A stretch of DNA of 6,045 nt. Source: JBMNHG01 sp045627705. GTDB lineage: Bacteria > Verrucomicrobiota > Kiritimatiellia > RFP12 > JBMNHG01. Shown here piece by piece: positions 1 to 6,045 of the stretch; the first letter of the stretch is position 1; each line of letters begins with the position of its first letter. The notes beneath the pieces were generated by a model, which made no database searches, was not told the origin of the DNA, and was given only the letters and a program-made list of their open reading frames with translations. The translations under genes and the position numbers were made by a program. Location of the stretch: assembly GCA_045627705.1 (NCBI GenBank), contig JAZQOE010000012.1:1-6045 (forward strand). The letters are read 5' to 3'.

Positions 1-1
1 C

Positions 2-823
2 TGCGTGATGTCGAACCACTTCCACGTGCTGGTCCATGTTCCGAAGGCGATCGAACTTACGGAGGCGGTACTGCTTGAGCGTGTCGAGATCCTCTATGGC
101 TCGATGAACGCGGCGGAGTTGAAGTGCCAGTGGGACGAATACCGCAAGCACAATTGGATCAACCGATTGGAGACTGAGCAGGAGATGCTGAGGAGACGCA
201 TGGGTGACATCTCGCCTTTCATGCAGTGTCTGAAGCAGCGTTTCTCGGTATGGTACCGCGCGCATCACGAGGGGCATGAAGGCACGCTCTGGCAAGGCCG
301 CTTCGGCAGCACTTTCGTCGAAGGCGGCGGATCGCTCGCCGCTGTCGCCGCATACATCGAGTTGAATCCGATCCGCGCGCAGATCGTGGAAGACCCGAAG
401 GACTACCGCTGGAGCAGCTATGGCGCGGCGGTTGCTGGCGACAGGTACGCACGGCTTTGCATTACAAGGATTTATAGGCCAGAAGCGAACAAGCCGGACT
501 TCGGGGCTATTGCGCCGCAGTACCGCACGTTGCTGTATGCGAAGAGCGTGGACGCGCTCGACCATGAGAAAGTACGGAAGGGGCTGGCGGGGCATGGGAA
601 GCTCGAGCTGCCGGTGATGCTTCGCTGCAAGGTTAGGCATTTTACGAAGGGTTTCGCGGTCGGGACGAAGGGTTTCGTGGATGGAGTGGTCGAAAAGTTC
701 GCGGGGCACTTCAGCGAGGGCAGGAAGACAGGCGGGTACGGCATCGGGATGTGCAGGGAATGGAACGGGATACGGATCTGCTCGGCAAGGCGGTTGCAGA
801 AGAACCCGGTGACGATGGCATAA
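2..823 (+). CDS. REP-associated / IS200-type Y1 tyrosine transposase, 5' end outside window
   Basis: Single-strand DNA transposase of the HUH/Y1 family (Transposase_17, RAYT-like), which cuts and joins ssDNA at hairpins through a covalent phosphotyrosine. The reading frame is already open at base 2 (Cys-Val-Met-Ser-Asn-His-Phe-His). The HUH pair is the His codons at 17-19 and 23-25, in the classic MSNHFHVLV context. This motif normally lies some tens of residues inside the protein, so the GTG/ATG at 5-10 is not the real start and the N-terminus lies off the left edge. The probable catalytic Tyr is at 353-355, in AAYIELNPIRA, followed by the family block DYRWSSY. WQGRF (about codons 96-100 from base 5) is also typical. 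The C-terminal part (LPVMLRCKVRHFTKGFAVG, then RKTGG and a late Trp) matches the accessory domain of long RAYTs, so the 3' end looks intact and ends at TAA 821-823. It runs convergent to the large operon. Family assignment is firm; whether it is active is unknown. Confidence 0.9.
   Translation, partial: CVMSNHFHVLVHVPKAIELTEAVLLERVEILYGSMNAAELKCQWDEYRKHNWINRLETEQEMLRRRMGDISPFMQCLKQRFSVWYRAHHEGHEGTLWQGRFGSTFVEGGGSLAAVAAYIELNPIRAQIVEDPKDYRWSSYGAAVAGDRYARLCITRIYRPEANKPDFGAIAPQYRTLLYAKSVDALDHEKVRKGLAGHGKLELPVMLRCKVRHFTKGFAVGTKGFVDGVVEKFAGHFSEGRKTGGYGIGMCREWNGIRICSARRLQKNPVTMA
644..680 (+). repeat. In-frame 16-bp near-tandem repeat inside the transposase gene
   Basis: ACGAAGGGTTTCGCGG at 644-659 recurs at 665-680 with one change (C to T), a 21-bp period. 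It encodes consecutive TKGFAVG and TKGFVDG heptads in the C-terminal domain. Related RAYTs have a similar F-T-x-G...G-S-x-x-F-V pattern here, so the protein similarity may be ancestral and the DNA similarity partly a consequence of codon choice. Confidence 0.5.
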
Positions 824-908
824 ATGGTTGAAAAGAAGAATGATGGACGAGATGGAAAAGAAGTTGAACTACTTAAAGGGACAGACAATTTAAGAATAGA
901 AAAATGAA
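824..908. other. Convergent intergenic spacer, AT-rich and strand-asymmetric
   Basis: These 85 bases separate the stop codons of the transposase (plus strand) and the metal permease (minus strand). By hand count the plus strand has about 42 A, 22 G, 16 T and 5 C, so it is about 75% purine and roughly one third GC, well below the neighbouring genes. The minus-strand transcript leaving the operon is therefore C-richer than G (22 C to 5 G), the composition associated with Rho loading, though Rho termination is only inferred. No GC-rich hairpin plus U-tract is present. The only inverted repeat I found is a weak 6-bp CTTAAA/TTTAAG pair at 872-877 and 889-894. No REP-like palindrome is visible next to the transposase. 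Confidence 0.6.
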
Positions 909-1724
909 TTACATGACGAAACGAATGGAAAGATAAACGAAGGCGCAGAGAAGACCGATGGAACCGGCAGGAGGAAGATTGAATAGGACGGCAATGATGT
1001 AGCCAAGGAGACAAAGGAGGAATCCGAAGAGACAGGAAGTTGCCGCAAGGCGACAGATACCAGCACGGTTCGTCCTGCGCATGACGGCATCTGCACACAA
1101 GACAGGAAGAAGAAGCGCGGCATCGACAAGGAAGGCACCGAGAAGTTTCATCGCGGATGCCACGGCAACCGCGACACAAGCTACAAGGCCAAGCCGCAGC
1201 AAGACTATGCGCAGTCCAGAGGCTTGTGCGATTTCCGTATTGAAGAACAATGCGAGAATCGAACGGCGAAATGTTGTCGCCGCCACGACAATCGCAAGCG
1301 AAAGAACCGCGAAGGACGCAAGACCAAGAGTTGAAAGGGCGAACGGACTTCCCCACAGCAATTCCAAGGTATCCTTCGCCGGTACATCGGCACAGTGCAT
1401 CACGACAGTTGCAAGTGCCATGCTCACGACCATCGATGCAGTGCTCCCGATTCCCAGACTAGCGCCTCGCCGCGACGTGAAGGAAATGGCAAGCGCGACA
1501 AGGATCAAGTCCGCGACAATAGCCACGGGAGTGACAGGCAATGAAAGCGCCATTGCTATCGCGCCACCTAGAATCACACCGTGCATAAGCATGTAGCGAA
1601 GCGGGATCAGTTCGAGACGAAGCACGGCGATTCCGCAAAGCGGGAAAGTAGCGCCGCAAAGCGCCATCGCAATAAGCCCGCGGAAAACAGGCGGAAGCGA
1701 AAAGAGTGACAAAATCCTATCCAT
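909..1724 (-). CDS. Metal ABC transporter permease (ABC-3 / ZnuB-MntC-type)
   Basis: Inner-membrane channel subunit of an ABC importer, most likely for a divalent metal such as zinc or manganese. The 271-residue protein has the usual family length and is hydrophobic throughout, with about eight membrane segments (roughly residues 15-36, 48-62, 64-82, 92-110, 127-152, 174-199, 224-247, 252-270). Family marks in order are: HGVILGGAIA near 48-57 (usual HavlpG-a region), GIGSTASM near 91-98, LLWGSPFALS near 122-131, EIAQASGLR near 164-172 (coupling region to the ATPase), LLGAFLVDAALLLP near 194-207, and LPPAGSIGLL near 250-259. The ATG at 1722-1724 overlaps the stop of the upstream ATPase gene by 8 nt, supporting coupled translation. 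It is the last gene of the unit; no substrate-binding protein follows. The exact metal cannot be read from the sequence. Confidence 0.88.
   Translation of the reverse strand: MDRILSLFSLPPVFRGLIAMALCGATFPLCGIAVLRLELIPLRYMLMHGVILGGAIAMALSLPVTPVAIVADLILVALAISFTSRRGASLGIGSTASMVVSMALATVVMHCADVPAKDTLELLWGSPFALSTLGLASFAVLSLAIVVAATTFRRSILALFFNTEIAQASGLRIVLLRLGLVACVAVAVASAMKLLGAFLVDAALLLPVLCADAVMRRTNRAGICRLAATSCLFGFLLCLLGYIIAVLFNLPPAGSIGLLCAFVYLSIRFVM
1717..1724 (-). other. 8-nt gene overlap ATGGATAG (ATPase stop / permease start)
   Basis: On the minus strand the permease ATG (1724-1722) lies inside the last codons of the ATPase gene, which stops with TAG (1719-1717). Only a short GGA element sits upstream of the ATG. 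Termination-reinitiation of the same ribosome is the likely way the permease is translated, which would match the amounts of the two subunits. Confidence 0.8.
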
Positions 1725-2772
1725 TCATTCCGTCCGCGGCATTCACGGCGTCAAGATCGAGATGCCGCCATCCACGCATTTGCGCAAGGTTCCGATCGTG
1801 AGTCACCACAACTATGGTTGGGATTTCGGACACCGTAAGCGACAAGAGCACATTCTCAACCATGAGCCGATTATCGGCATCGAGCGCCGCAGTCGGTTCA
1901 TCGAGCAAGAGCAGTCGCGCCCTTTGCGCCAGGCAGCGCGCGAGGGAAACCTTTTGCTTTTCGCCGCCGCTCAATGACGAGAAACCGCGCTTTGCAAGAT
2001 GCGTGCACGAGACGCGGGCGAGCGCTTTCGCAATTGCGTCGTCACGTTCCCTGCCATGCTCCCCCACCCCAAGGCCGACAACTTCCTCGACCGAGAGATC
2101 GAACGGAGCCGAGTCCTGCGACTGTGGAATGTAGCCAATGGTATATGGCGGAAGGTCGCCGATGCGTTTGCCATCGATCGCGATTGTCCCCGCGTCGGGC
2201 CTTTCAAGACCGGCGAGCATCTTCAACAGCGTCGTCTTTCCCGCGCCATTTTCACCGCGCACCATGATGTGGTCGCCAGGCGCAAGATGGAGCGTCAGGC
2301 CATCAAAGTGTCCAAAGCGATGGCGCAATCCCACGACATCGACCTCGACGCCAAGAACCAGACGCGCGCGCTGACGCAGCAGAGTGTACATTGTGTCTGC
2401 ATCGTCAAGCGGCTCAAGTTGGGACTCGGTCGCGCACATCAAGCGATCGACAAGCGCATCGGCGATCAGCTCCGCGCCACCGCCGAAATGCGCAACGTAA
2501 TCGACAGCAAGTCGGCTTGCGAGATTCGCATGGATTTTACGAATGCCGAGTCGAAGCATCATCACTGCGGCGGCCTTGCCGACAGCCGTGTCGTGGGCCT
2601 GCCATCCGCCGTTTGGCGCGTTGCGTCCCGCAATAAATCTTTCGAGTTCAAAGATGGGATGAAGCCACTTCCCGCTTGAAGAGAAGATGCACTTGTCTCC
2701 GTCATAGACGCAAAGCGTCGTGTTCGGCGGAAGCGGCTGCATGAATGGTTCGGAAGGATTCATCGGATTCAT
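1717..2772 (-). CDS. DUF1893 - metal-type ABC transporter ATPase fusion protein
   Basis: The 351-residue protein has two domains. Residues about 18-135 match DUF1893 (the TM1506-like, cytidine-deaminase-like fold). They show TLCVYDGDKCIFSSSGKW, then D61-x-AVGKAAAVMML (61-73), GIRKIHANL (76-84) and an MCATESQLEPLDDADTMYTLL-like block around C113, paralleling the usual LCPMEKL...IDDPEEAYELI. Its function is unknown. Residues about 140-345 are a complete ABC nucleotide-binding domain: Walker A GENGAGKTT (173-181), Q-loop IGYIPQ with Q217, signature LSGGEKQK (267-274), Walker B LLLLDEP (287-293, D291 and E292), D-loop AALD, and switch His325 in VVTHD. The GYIPQ...FDLSVEEVV context and the following ABC-3 permease indicate a metal importer. 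The first ATG (2770-2772) overlaps the rarA stop as ATGA; in-frame Met4 and Met11 are alternatives that keep both domains. There is no clear Shine-Dalgarno, so coupling to rarA is likely. ABC assignment is very sure, DUF1893 assignment good. Confidence 0.88.
   Translation of the reverse strand: MNPMNPSEPFMQPLPPNTTLCVYDGDKCIFSSSGKWLHPIFELERFIAGRNAPNGGWQAHDTAVGKAAAVMMLRLGIRKIHANLASRLAVDYVAHFGGGAELIADALVDRLMCATESQLEPLDDADTMYTLLRQRARLVLGVEVDVVGLRHRFGHFDGLTLHLAPGDHIMVRGENGAGKTTLLKMLAGLERPDAGTIAIDGKRIGDLPPYTIGYIPQSQDSAPFDLSVEEVVGLGVGEHGRERDDAIAKALARVSCTHLAKRGFSSLSGGEKQKVSLARCLAQRARLLLLDEPTAALDADNRLMVENVLLSLTVSEIPTIVVVTHDRNLAQMRGWRHLDLDAVNAADGMNG
2769..2772 (-). other. 4-nt ATGA overlap, rarA stop / ABC ATPase start
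   Basis: The rarA TGA (2771-2769) and the ATG of the DUF1893-ABC gene (2772-2770) share bases. No purine-rich Shine-Dalgarno precedes the ATG (upstream reads GGTTCGAAACA), so translation probably depends on ribosomes finishing rarA. Confidence 0.8.
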
Positions 2773-4154
2773 TGTTTCGAACCATCGCGCGGCGGCGTCT
2801 GGAATGCCTGGATGGAAAATGGCGGGACATCTGTGCGGCCTTCGCGCCAGTCACGCACGGCGTCAAGTCGCGCCTTGAACTTCGCCTCGGCGCCAAGACC
2901 AGTCGGGTTATAGAAGCGCTGTCCCTTCAACGAATCTGGCAGGCAAGTCATTCGCGCGATCTTGTTAGCGGTATCGTGCGCGTACTGGTAGCCCTTGCCG
3001 TAATTCAAGTCCTTCATCAGGCGCGTTTCGGCATTGCGGATTTGAAGCGGCACCGGCTCCGCCATTCTCTCCTGGGCGGCGCGCGCGGCGGAAAGGTATC
3101 CGACCTCGAGCGCGTTTGACTTCGGGGCGAGCGAAAGGTAAACAACAATCTGCGTAAGCGCCAGCGCGCATTCAGGCATTCCTATGTGGTTGCAAGCCTC
3201 CCATGCCGCGTTGGCGAGAAGAAGGGCGTTGCAGTCCGCGAGACCGACATCCTCGCTGGCGAAGCGTATGCAGCGACGCGCCACATAAAGCGGATCCTCG
3301 CCAGCTTCGAGCATGCGGGCCAGCCAATAGACCGCGGCGTCTGGATCGGAATTTCTCATCGACTTGTGCAGGGCGGAGATGATGTTGTAGTGTTCTTCGC
3401 CAGTCTTGTCATACATCAGCGCCTTGCGGCTGATGCACTCGGCAAGGACTTCCGCTGTGATAGTCGGAACGCCCTGGACATGGACGCAACTGTTCACCGC
3501 AGTCTCCAAAGTGCCAAGCGCGTTTCGGGCGTCGCCATTCGAATGGATCGCGATCTTGCGGAGCAGTTCGTCGGAGACCGACACGCCAAGATCGGCGAAC
3601 CCCTTGGGGCTTGTGAGAGCGCGACGGAGAAGCGCGACGATATCGTCCTCGGTCAGACTGTTCAGCACGAAAACCTTGCATCGCGAGAGAAGCGCCGAGT
3701 TGACTTCGAACGACGGATTCTCGGTCGTCGCGCCGATCAGGATGATCGAACCTCTCTCGACATACGGCAGGAAAGCATCCTGTTGCGCCTTGTTGAAGCG
3801 GTGGATTTCATCGACGAATAACACGGTGCGGATGCCGAGCTGGCGCGACTCCTCGGCGCGCGCCATGATCTCCTTGATTTCCTTGATGCCGCTCGTGACA
3901 GCGCTGAAGTTCACGAACTCCGCCCGCGTGATGTTCGCGATCACATTCGCCAGCGTGGTCTTGCCGACGCCTGGCGGTCCCCAGAGGATCATCGATGTGA
4001 TCTGGTCATTCTCGATCATCGTGCGGAGCAACTTGCCGGGACCGACGATATGGTCCTGTCCGACAAACTCCGAAAGAGTTTCAGGGCGCATCCTGCTTGC
4101 GAGCGGCTGGGTTGCGCCCGGATTGACTGCATCGAGAAGCGTGGCTTGTTTCAT
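2769..4154 (-). CDS. rarA: Replication-associated recombination protein A (RarA/MgsA), AAA+ ATPase
   Basis: Cytoplasmic clamp-loader-like AAA+ ATPase that acts at stalled or collapsed replication forks, where the family interacts with SSB and DNA ends. The chosen start (4154) gives 461 residues, close to the usual 430-450, and begins with the typical N-terminus leading to QPLASRMRPETLSEFVGQ (16-33). Motifs: Walker A GPPGVGKTT (59-67), Walker B LFVDEIHRFNKAQQD (112-126; D115, E116), sensor 1 GATTENPS (141-148), and arginine-finger region SRC (157-159). The C-terminal half carries the MgsA tetramerisation block, with YWLARMLEAGEDPLYVARR, RFASEDVGLAD, and NYGKGYQYAHD near the end, followed by the family-typical LKGQRFYNPT. 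A longer open frame reaching to 4382 only runs antiparallel-free through the end of the upstream permease gene in another frame and lacks homology. The start lies 11 nt after the permease stop, with no strong Shine-Dalgarno. Placement between two ABC systems is unusual. Confidence 0.96.
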   Translation of the reverse strand: MKQATLLDAVNPGATQPLASRMRPETLSEFVGQDHIVGPGKLLRTMIENDQITSMILWGPPGVGKTTLANVIANITRAEFVNFSAVTSGIKEIKEIMARAEESRQLGIRTVLFVDEIHRFNKAQQDAFLPYVERGSIILIGATTENPSFEVNSALLSRCKVFVLNSLTEDDIVALLRRALTSPKGFADLGVSVSDELLRKIAIHSNGDARNALGTLETAVNSCVHVQGVPTITAEVLAECISRKALMYDKTGEEHYNIISALHKSMRNSDPDAAVYWLARMLEAGEDPLYVARRCIRFASEDVGLADCNALLLANAAWEACNHIGMPECALALTQIVVYLSLAPKSNALEVGYLSAARAAQERMAEPVPLQIRNAETRLMKDLNYGKGYQYAHDTANKIARMTCLPDSLKGQRFYNPTGLGAEAKFKARLDAVRDWREGRTDVPPFSIQAFQTPPRDGSKQ

Positions 4155-4165
4155 GGCGGACAAAA

Positions 4166-5434
4166 CTAATCGTGGCGCAACGCCTCCACCGGGTCGAGCT
4201 GGGATGCACGATGCGCGGGGTAGAGACCGAACACAATGCCGATCGCCGCGCTGATGCCGAAGGCGAGAACGAGCGAATAGGCGCGGATCGCGGTCGGCAT
4301 TCCGGTGATGCGCGTGATGAGGAACGGGATGCCAGCGCCAAGCGCAAGGCCAAGCAGGCCACCGCCGATTGAAAGGACGCAAGTCTCGACAAGGAACTGC
4401 GCGACGATCTGCCCGCGGCGCGCGCCAATCGCGCGGCGTATGCCGATCTCCTTCGTGCGCTCTGTGACCGAAGCAAGCATGATGTTCATGATGCCGATGC
4501 CGCCCACAAGCAGGCTAATCGCGGCTATCGAGCCAAGGACCGCGTTGAAGCGGCGCTTCGACGCCTCGGCCTCGCGCAACAGCGCCAGCGGGACATCGAC
4601 CCTGTAGTCCTCCTTCTTGTGGAAGTGGGCGAGCATCGACTCGATAGCCTTCATGCCAGGCTCGACCGATTCGATCGAATCCATCTCGACGATAATCTGG
4701 CTAAGCTCGACGCGATCCACGGCGAAACTGCTCGACGTGCGCTGCATCTCGACTTCGCCAAAGCGCTCGATGCCCGCGTTCATCGGAATGTAAACATCGG
4801 CGTCTCGATCGGGAGTCTGCATCGCTCCGCCGCCCTCGGCATTCTTCACTATGCCGACAACCTCGAAGTAAGTCGAACCGATACGAAGCGTCTGGCCGAT
4901 CGTGTTGTGGCCGGCGAGCAGTTTGCGCGCGCCTGATTCCGTGAGGACGCACACTGGCGAAGTCGAACGCATATCGGTATCCGTCAGCACGCGCCCAGCG
5001 AGAACCGGACGCGACACGACATCGAACCATGCAGGCTCTGTTCCGACCACGCGCATTTCCATCGCGGCCGCGCCGAGCATTCCCTGCTTGCGCGCGAAAC
5101 GCGCGGGGACGGTGCGCTTCACGCCAGGGACAACCTCGCGGATGCGGGATTCATCGGCATACAGCAACCCGTAAACGCTCATGCGACCGCTACGCTGTGC
5201 GCCCTCCATGCCGCTTTCCGGCGGCTTTACGGAAGACAGGAGGATGTTCTGGCTGCCGGGCTTGCGTATCGCGTCGAGCGCCTGCTGGCTGGCGCCCTCG
5301 CCCACCGCAAGCATCGCCACGACACTGCCCACGCCGAAAACAACGCCAAGCATTGTAAGAAACGAACGCATCTTGTGGCGCATTACATCCTGCGCACCCA
5401 TCATCGCAAGGGGAAGGAGGCGAAGCGATGTCAT
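4166..5434 (-). CDS. MacB-type ABC transporter permease (MacB_PCD + FtsX domains)
   Basis: Inner-membrane subunit of a mechanotransmission ABC exporter (MacB / LolCE class) that moves lipoproteins, peptides or drugs out of the inner membrane with the ATPase encoded just upstream. The 422 residues show the full layout: short cytoplasmic start with RHKMRSFLTMLGVVFGVG, TM1 about 24-45, a large periplasmic MacB_PCD domain about 46-295, then three C-terminal segments about 298-322, 347-374 and 387-405. The hallmark FtsX stretch is present: LLVGGIGIMNIMLASVTER (308-326), KEIGIRRAIGARRGQI (328-343), and the C-terminal LDPVEALRHD. The start ATG (5432-5434) overlaps the ATPase stop and is preceded by AGGAG at good spacing. 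In many genomes such pairs sit with an HlyD-type periplasmic adaptor, which would lie off the right edge here. The substrate cannot be told; MacB-like is better supported than LolC/E. Confidence 0.93.
   Translation of the reverse strand: MTSLRLLPLAMMGAQDVMRHKMRSFLTMLGVVFGVGSVVAMLAVGEGASQQALDAIRKPGSQNILLSSVKPPESGMEGAQRSGRMSVYGLLYADESRIREVVPGVKRTVPARFARKQGMLGAAAMEMRVVGTEPAWFDVVSRPVLAGRVLTDTDMRSTSPVCVLTESGARKLLAGHNTIGQTLRIGSTYFEVVGIVKNAEGGGAMQTPDRDADVYIPMNAGIERFGEVEMQRTSSSFAVDRVELSQIIVEMDSIESVEPGMKAIESMLAHFHKKEDYRVDVPLALLREAEASKRRFNAVLGSIAAISLLVGGIGIMNIMLASVTERTKEIGIRRAIGARRGQIVAQFLVETCVLSIGGGLLGLALGAGIPFLITRITGMPTAIRAYSLVLAFGISAAIGIVFGLYPAHRASQLDPVEALRHD
5431..5434 (-). other. 4-nt ATGA overlap, exporter ATPase stop / permease start
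   Basis: The ATPase TGA (5433-5431) shares two bases with the permease ATG (5434-5432). It is the same ATGA arrangement as at the rarA/ABC junction, but here a proper ribosome binding site is also present. Confidence 0.85.
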
Positions 5435-6045
5435 AGCGGAAGCTCCTCTCCATCGACGCTATTGATTGCGCCGTCGCGCAAGTGGATGCGAGTGCCGGCG
5501 TAGGCTGCGATGTCATCCTCGTGCGTAACCATCAGGATCGTGCGCCCGGCATTGTTAAGGTCCGTCATCAGTTTCATGATCTGATGGCTTGTTGGGGTAT
5601 CGAGATTGCCCGTGGGTTCATCGGCCAGGATAACGGGAGGATTGTTCGCGAGGGCGCGGGCGATAGCGACGCGCTGGCGCTGGCCGCCGGAAAGCTCCGA
5701 AGGCAAATGGCGCAGGCGGTTGTCAACCTGGACCATCTCCGCCAACTCCTTCACTCGCGGCGACTGCTCTTCGGGCGGCACGCCGAGATAAAAAAGCGGA
5801 AGCGCGATGTTCTCCTCGACCGTCAGCTGCGGGATGAGATGAAAGCTTTGGAAGACAAAGCCGAGATTGCGAAGGCGATGGTCGCTTAGCGCGTCATCTT
5901 CCATCGTCGCGACATTCGTGCCGTTGAGCCAGTATTCGCCATCTGTCGGGCGATCGAGGCAGCCAAGGATATTCAAGAGCGTGCTCTTGCCGGAACCGCT
6001 CGCGCCCATGATCGCGATGAACGCGCCGGGACGTACTGAAAAGGA
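5431..6045 (-). CDS. LolD/MacB-type ABC exporter ATPase, 5' end outside window
   Basis: ATP-hydrolysing subunit for the neighbouring MacB-type permease. The frame stays open to base 6045 (reading SFSVRPGAFIAI before the Met-Gly-Ala), so the Met at 6009 is internal and a short N-terminal part is missing. In the visible 204 residues: Walker A GASGSGKST (14-22), Q-loop FVFQ with Q66 followed by SFHLIPQLTVEENIALPL, signature LSGGQRQR (118-125), Walker B VILADEP (138-144; D142, E143), D-loop GNLD, and switch His175 in MVTHE. The LNILGCLDRPTDG and FHLIPQLTVEEN stretches are characteristic of the LolD/MacB/YknY branch. All motifs needed for catalysis are intact. The gene ends with CTATGA, sharing ATGA with the permease start. 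LolD and MacB-N cannot be told apart from sequence alone; the single four-TM permease partner favours a split MacB/YknYZ type. Confidence 0.93.
   Translation of the reverse strand, partial: SFSVRPGAFIAIMGASGSGKSTLLNILGCLDRPTDGEYWLNGTNVATMEDDALSDHRLRNLGFVFQSFHLIPQLTVEENIALPLFYLGVPPEEQSPRVKELAEMVQVDNRLRHLPSELSGGQRQRVAIARALANNPPVILADEPTGNLDTPTSHQIMKLMTDLNNAGRTILMVTHEDDIAAYAGTRIHLRDGAINSVDGEELPL
5443..5447 (-). promoter_or_regulatory. Ribosome binding site AGGAG of the MacB-type permease
   Basis: On the minus strand AGGAG is followed by 8 nt (CTTCCGCT) and then the ATG at 5434. It lies inside the 3' end of the ATPase gene and supports the chosen start. It is the clearest Shine-Dalgarno at any start in the window. 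Confidence 0.75.

Noticed and set aside
5..10. GTG or ATG at the left edge as the true transposase start
   Set aside because: Either would place the HUH motif at the extreme N-terminus and remove the first strand of the catalytic domain. The frame is open to the window edge.
872..894. CTTAAA/TTTAAG inverted repeat as a terminator
   Set aside because: The stem is only 6 bp, all but two pairs are A-T, the loop is 11 nt and no proper U-tract follows on either strand, so it is too weak to call.
472..1356. 294-codon minus-strand open frame crossing the permease 3' half, the spacer and the transposase
   Set aside because: Its translation is Ser/Pro/Cys/Arg-rich with no recognisable domain, and it lies on the complement of one real gene and out of frame with another. 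The purine-rich plus strand simply leaves few stops in this frame.
1999..2679. 226-codon plus-strand open frame antisense to the DUF1893-ABC gene
   Set aside because: The opposite strand has complete, ordered ABC motifs. The antisense product has no domain pattern.
2368..2721. Active cytidine deaminase domain fused to an ABC ATPase
   Set aside because: The fold relation is through DUF1893 only; the zinc-binding H/C-A-E and PCxxC motifs of catalytic deaminases are not seen.
3406..4254. 282-codon plus-strand open frame antisense to rarA
   Set aside because: It is a shadow of the rarA coding sequence in the complementary strand, without recognisable motifs.
4155..4382. Upstream extension of the rarA open frame to an ATG at 4382
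   Set aside because: This stretch overlaps the well-conserved C-terminal end of the MacB-type permease in another frame. RarA homology starts just after the Met at 4154.

Overview
The window is a compact bacterial chromosomal segment. One convergent gene on the plus strand (a REP-associated/IS200-type tyrosine transposase, cut by the left edge) faces a block of five tightly packed minus-strand genes filling roughly 909-6045. The organism cannot be named from this sequence. The MacB/LolD-type exporter suggests an outer-membrane-bearing bacterium. The long-form Y1 transposase with the extra C-terminal domain, and the style of the proteins, would fit the Verrucomicrobia/Kiritimatiellae/Lentisphaerae (PVC) group, but this is an impression, not a proof.

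Read in the direction of transcription (right to left), the minus-strand block is: a LolD/MacB-type ABC ATPase cut by the right edge (5431-6045); its MacB-type FtsX-domain permease (4166-5434); the replication-associated recombination ATPase RarA/MgsA (2769-4154); an ABC ATPase of the metal-uptake type carrying a DUF1893 (deaminase-like fold) domain at its N-terminus (1717-2772); and an ABC-3 family metal permease (909-1724). Junctions are a 4-nt ATGA overlap, an 11-nt gap, a second 4-nt ATGA overlap and an 8-nt overlap, so the five genes are very probably one translationally coupled transcription unit. Its promoter lies outside the window.

Functionally the block joins three jobs: export or lipoprotein handling at the inner membrane (MacB/LolD pair), rescue of stalled replication forks (RarA), and probable divalent metal import (ATPase plus permease). 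No metal-binding substrate-binding protein gene is present. The operon ends 85 nt from the 3' end of the transposase gene. That spacer is AT-rich and purine-rich on the plus strand, and has no convincing intrinsic terminator.

The most interesting item is the DUF1893-ABC ATPase fusion, which suggests that a small domain of unknown function is tied to metal transport. I see no CRISPR array, tRNA, rRNA, riboswitch or phage gene.
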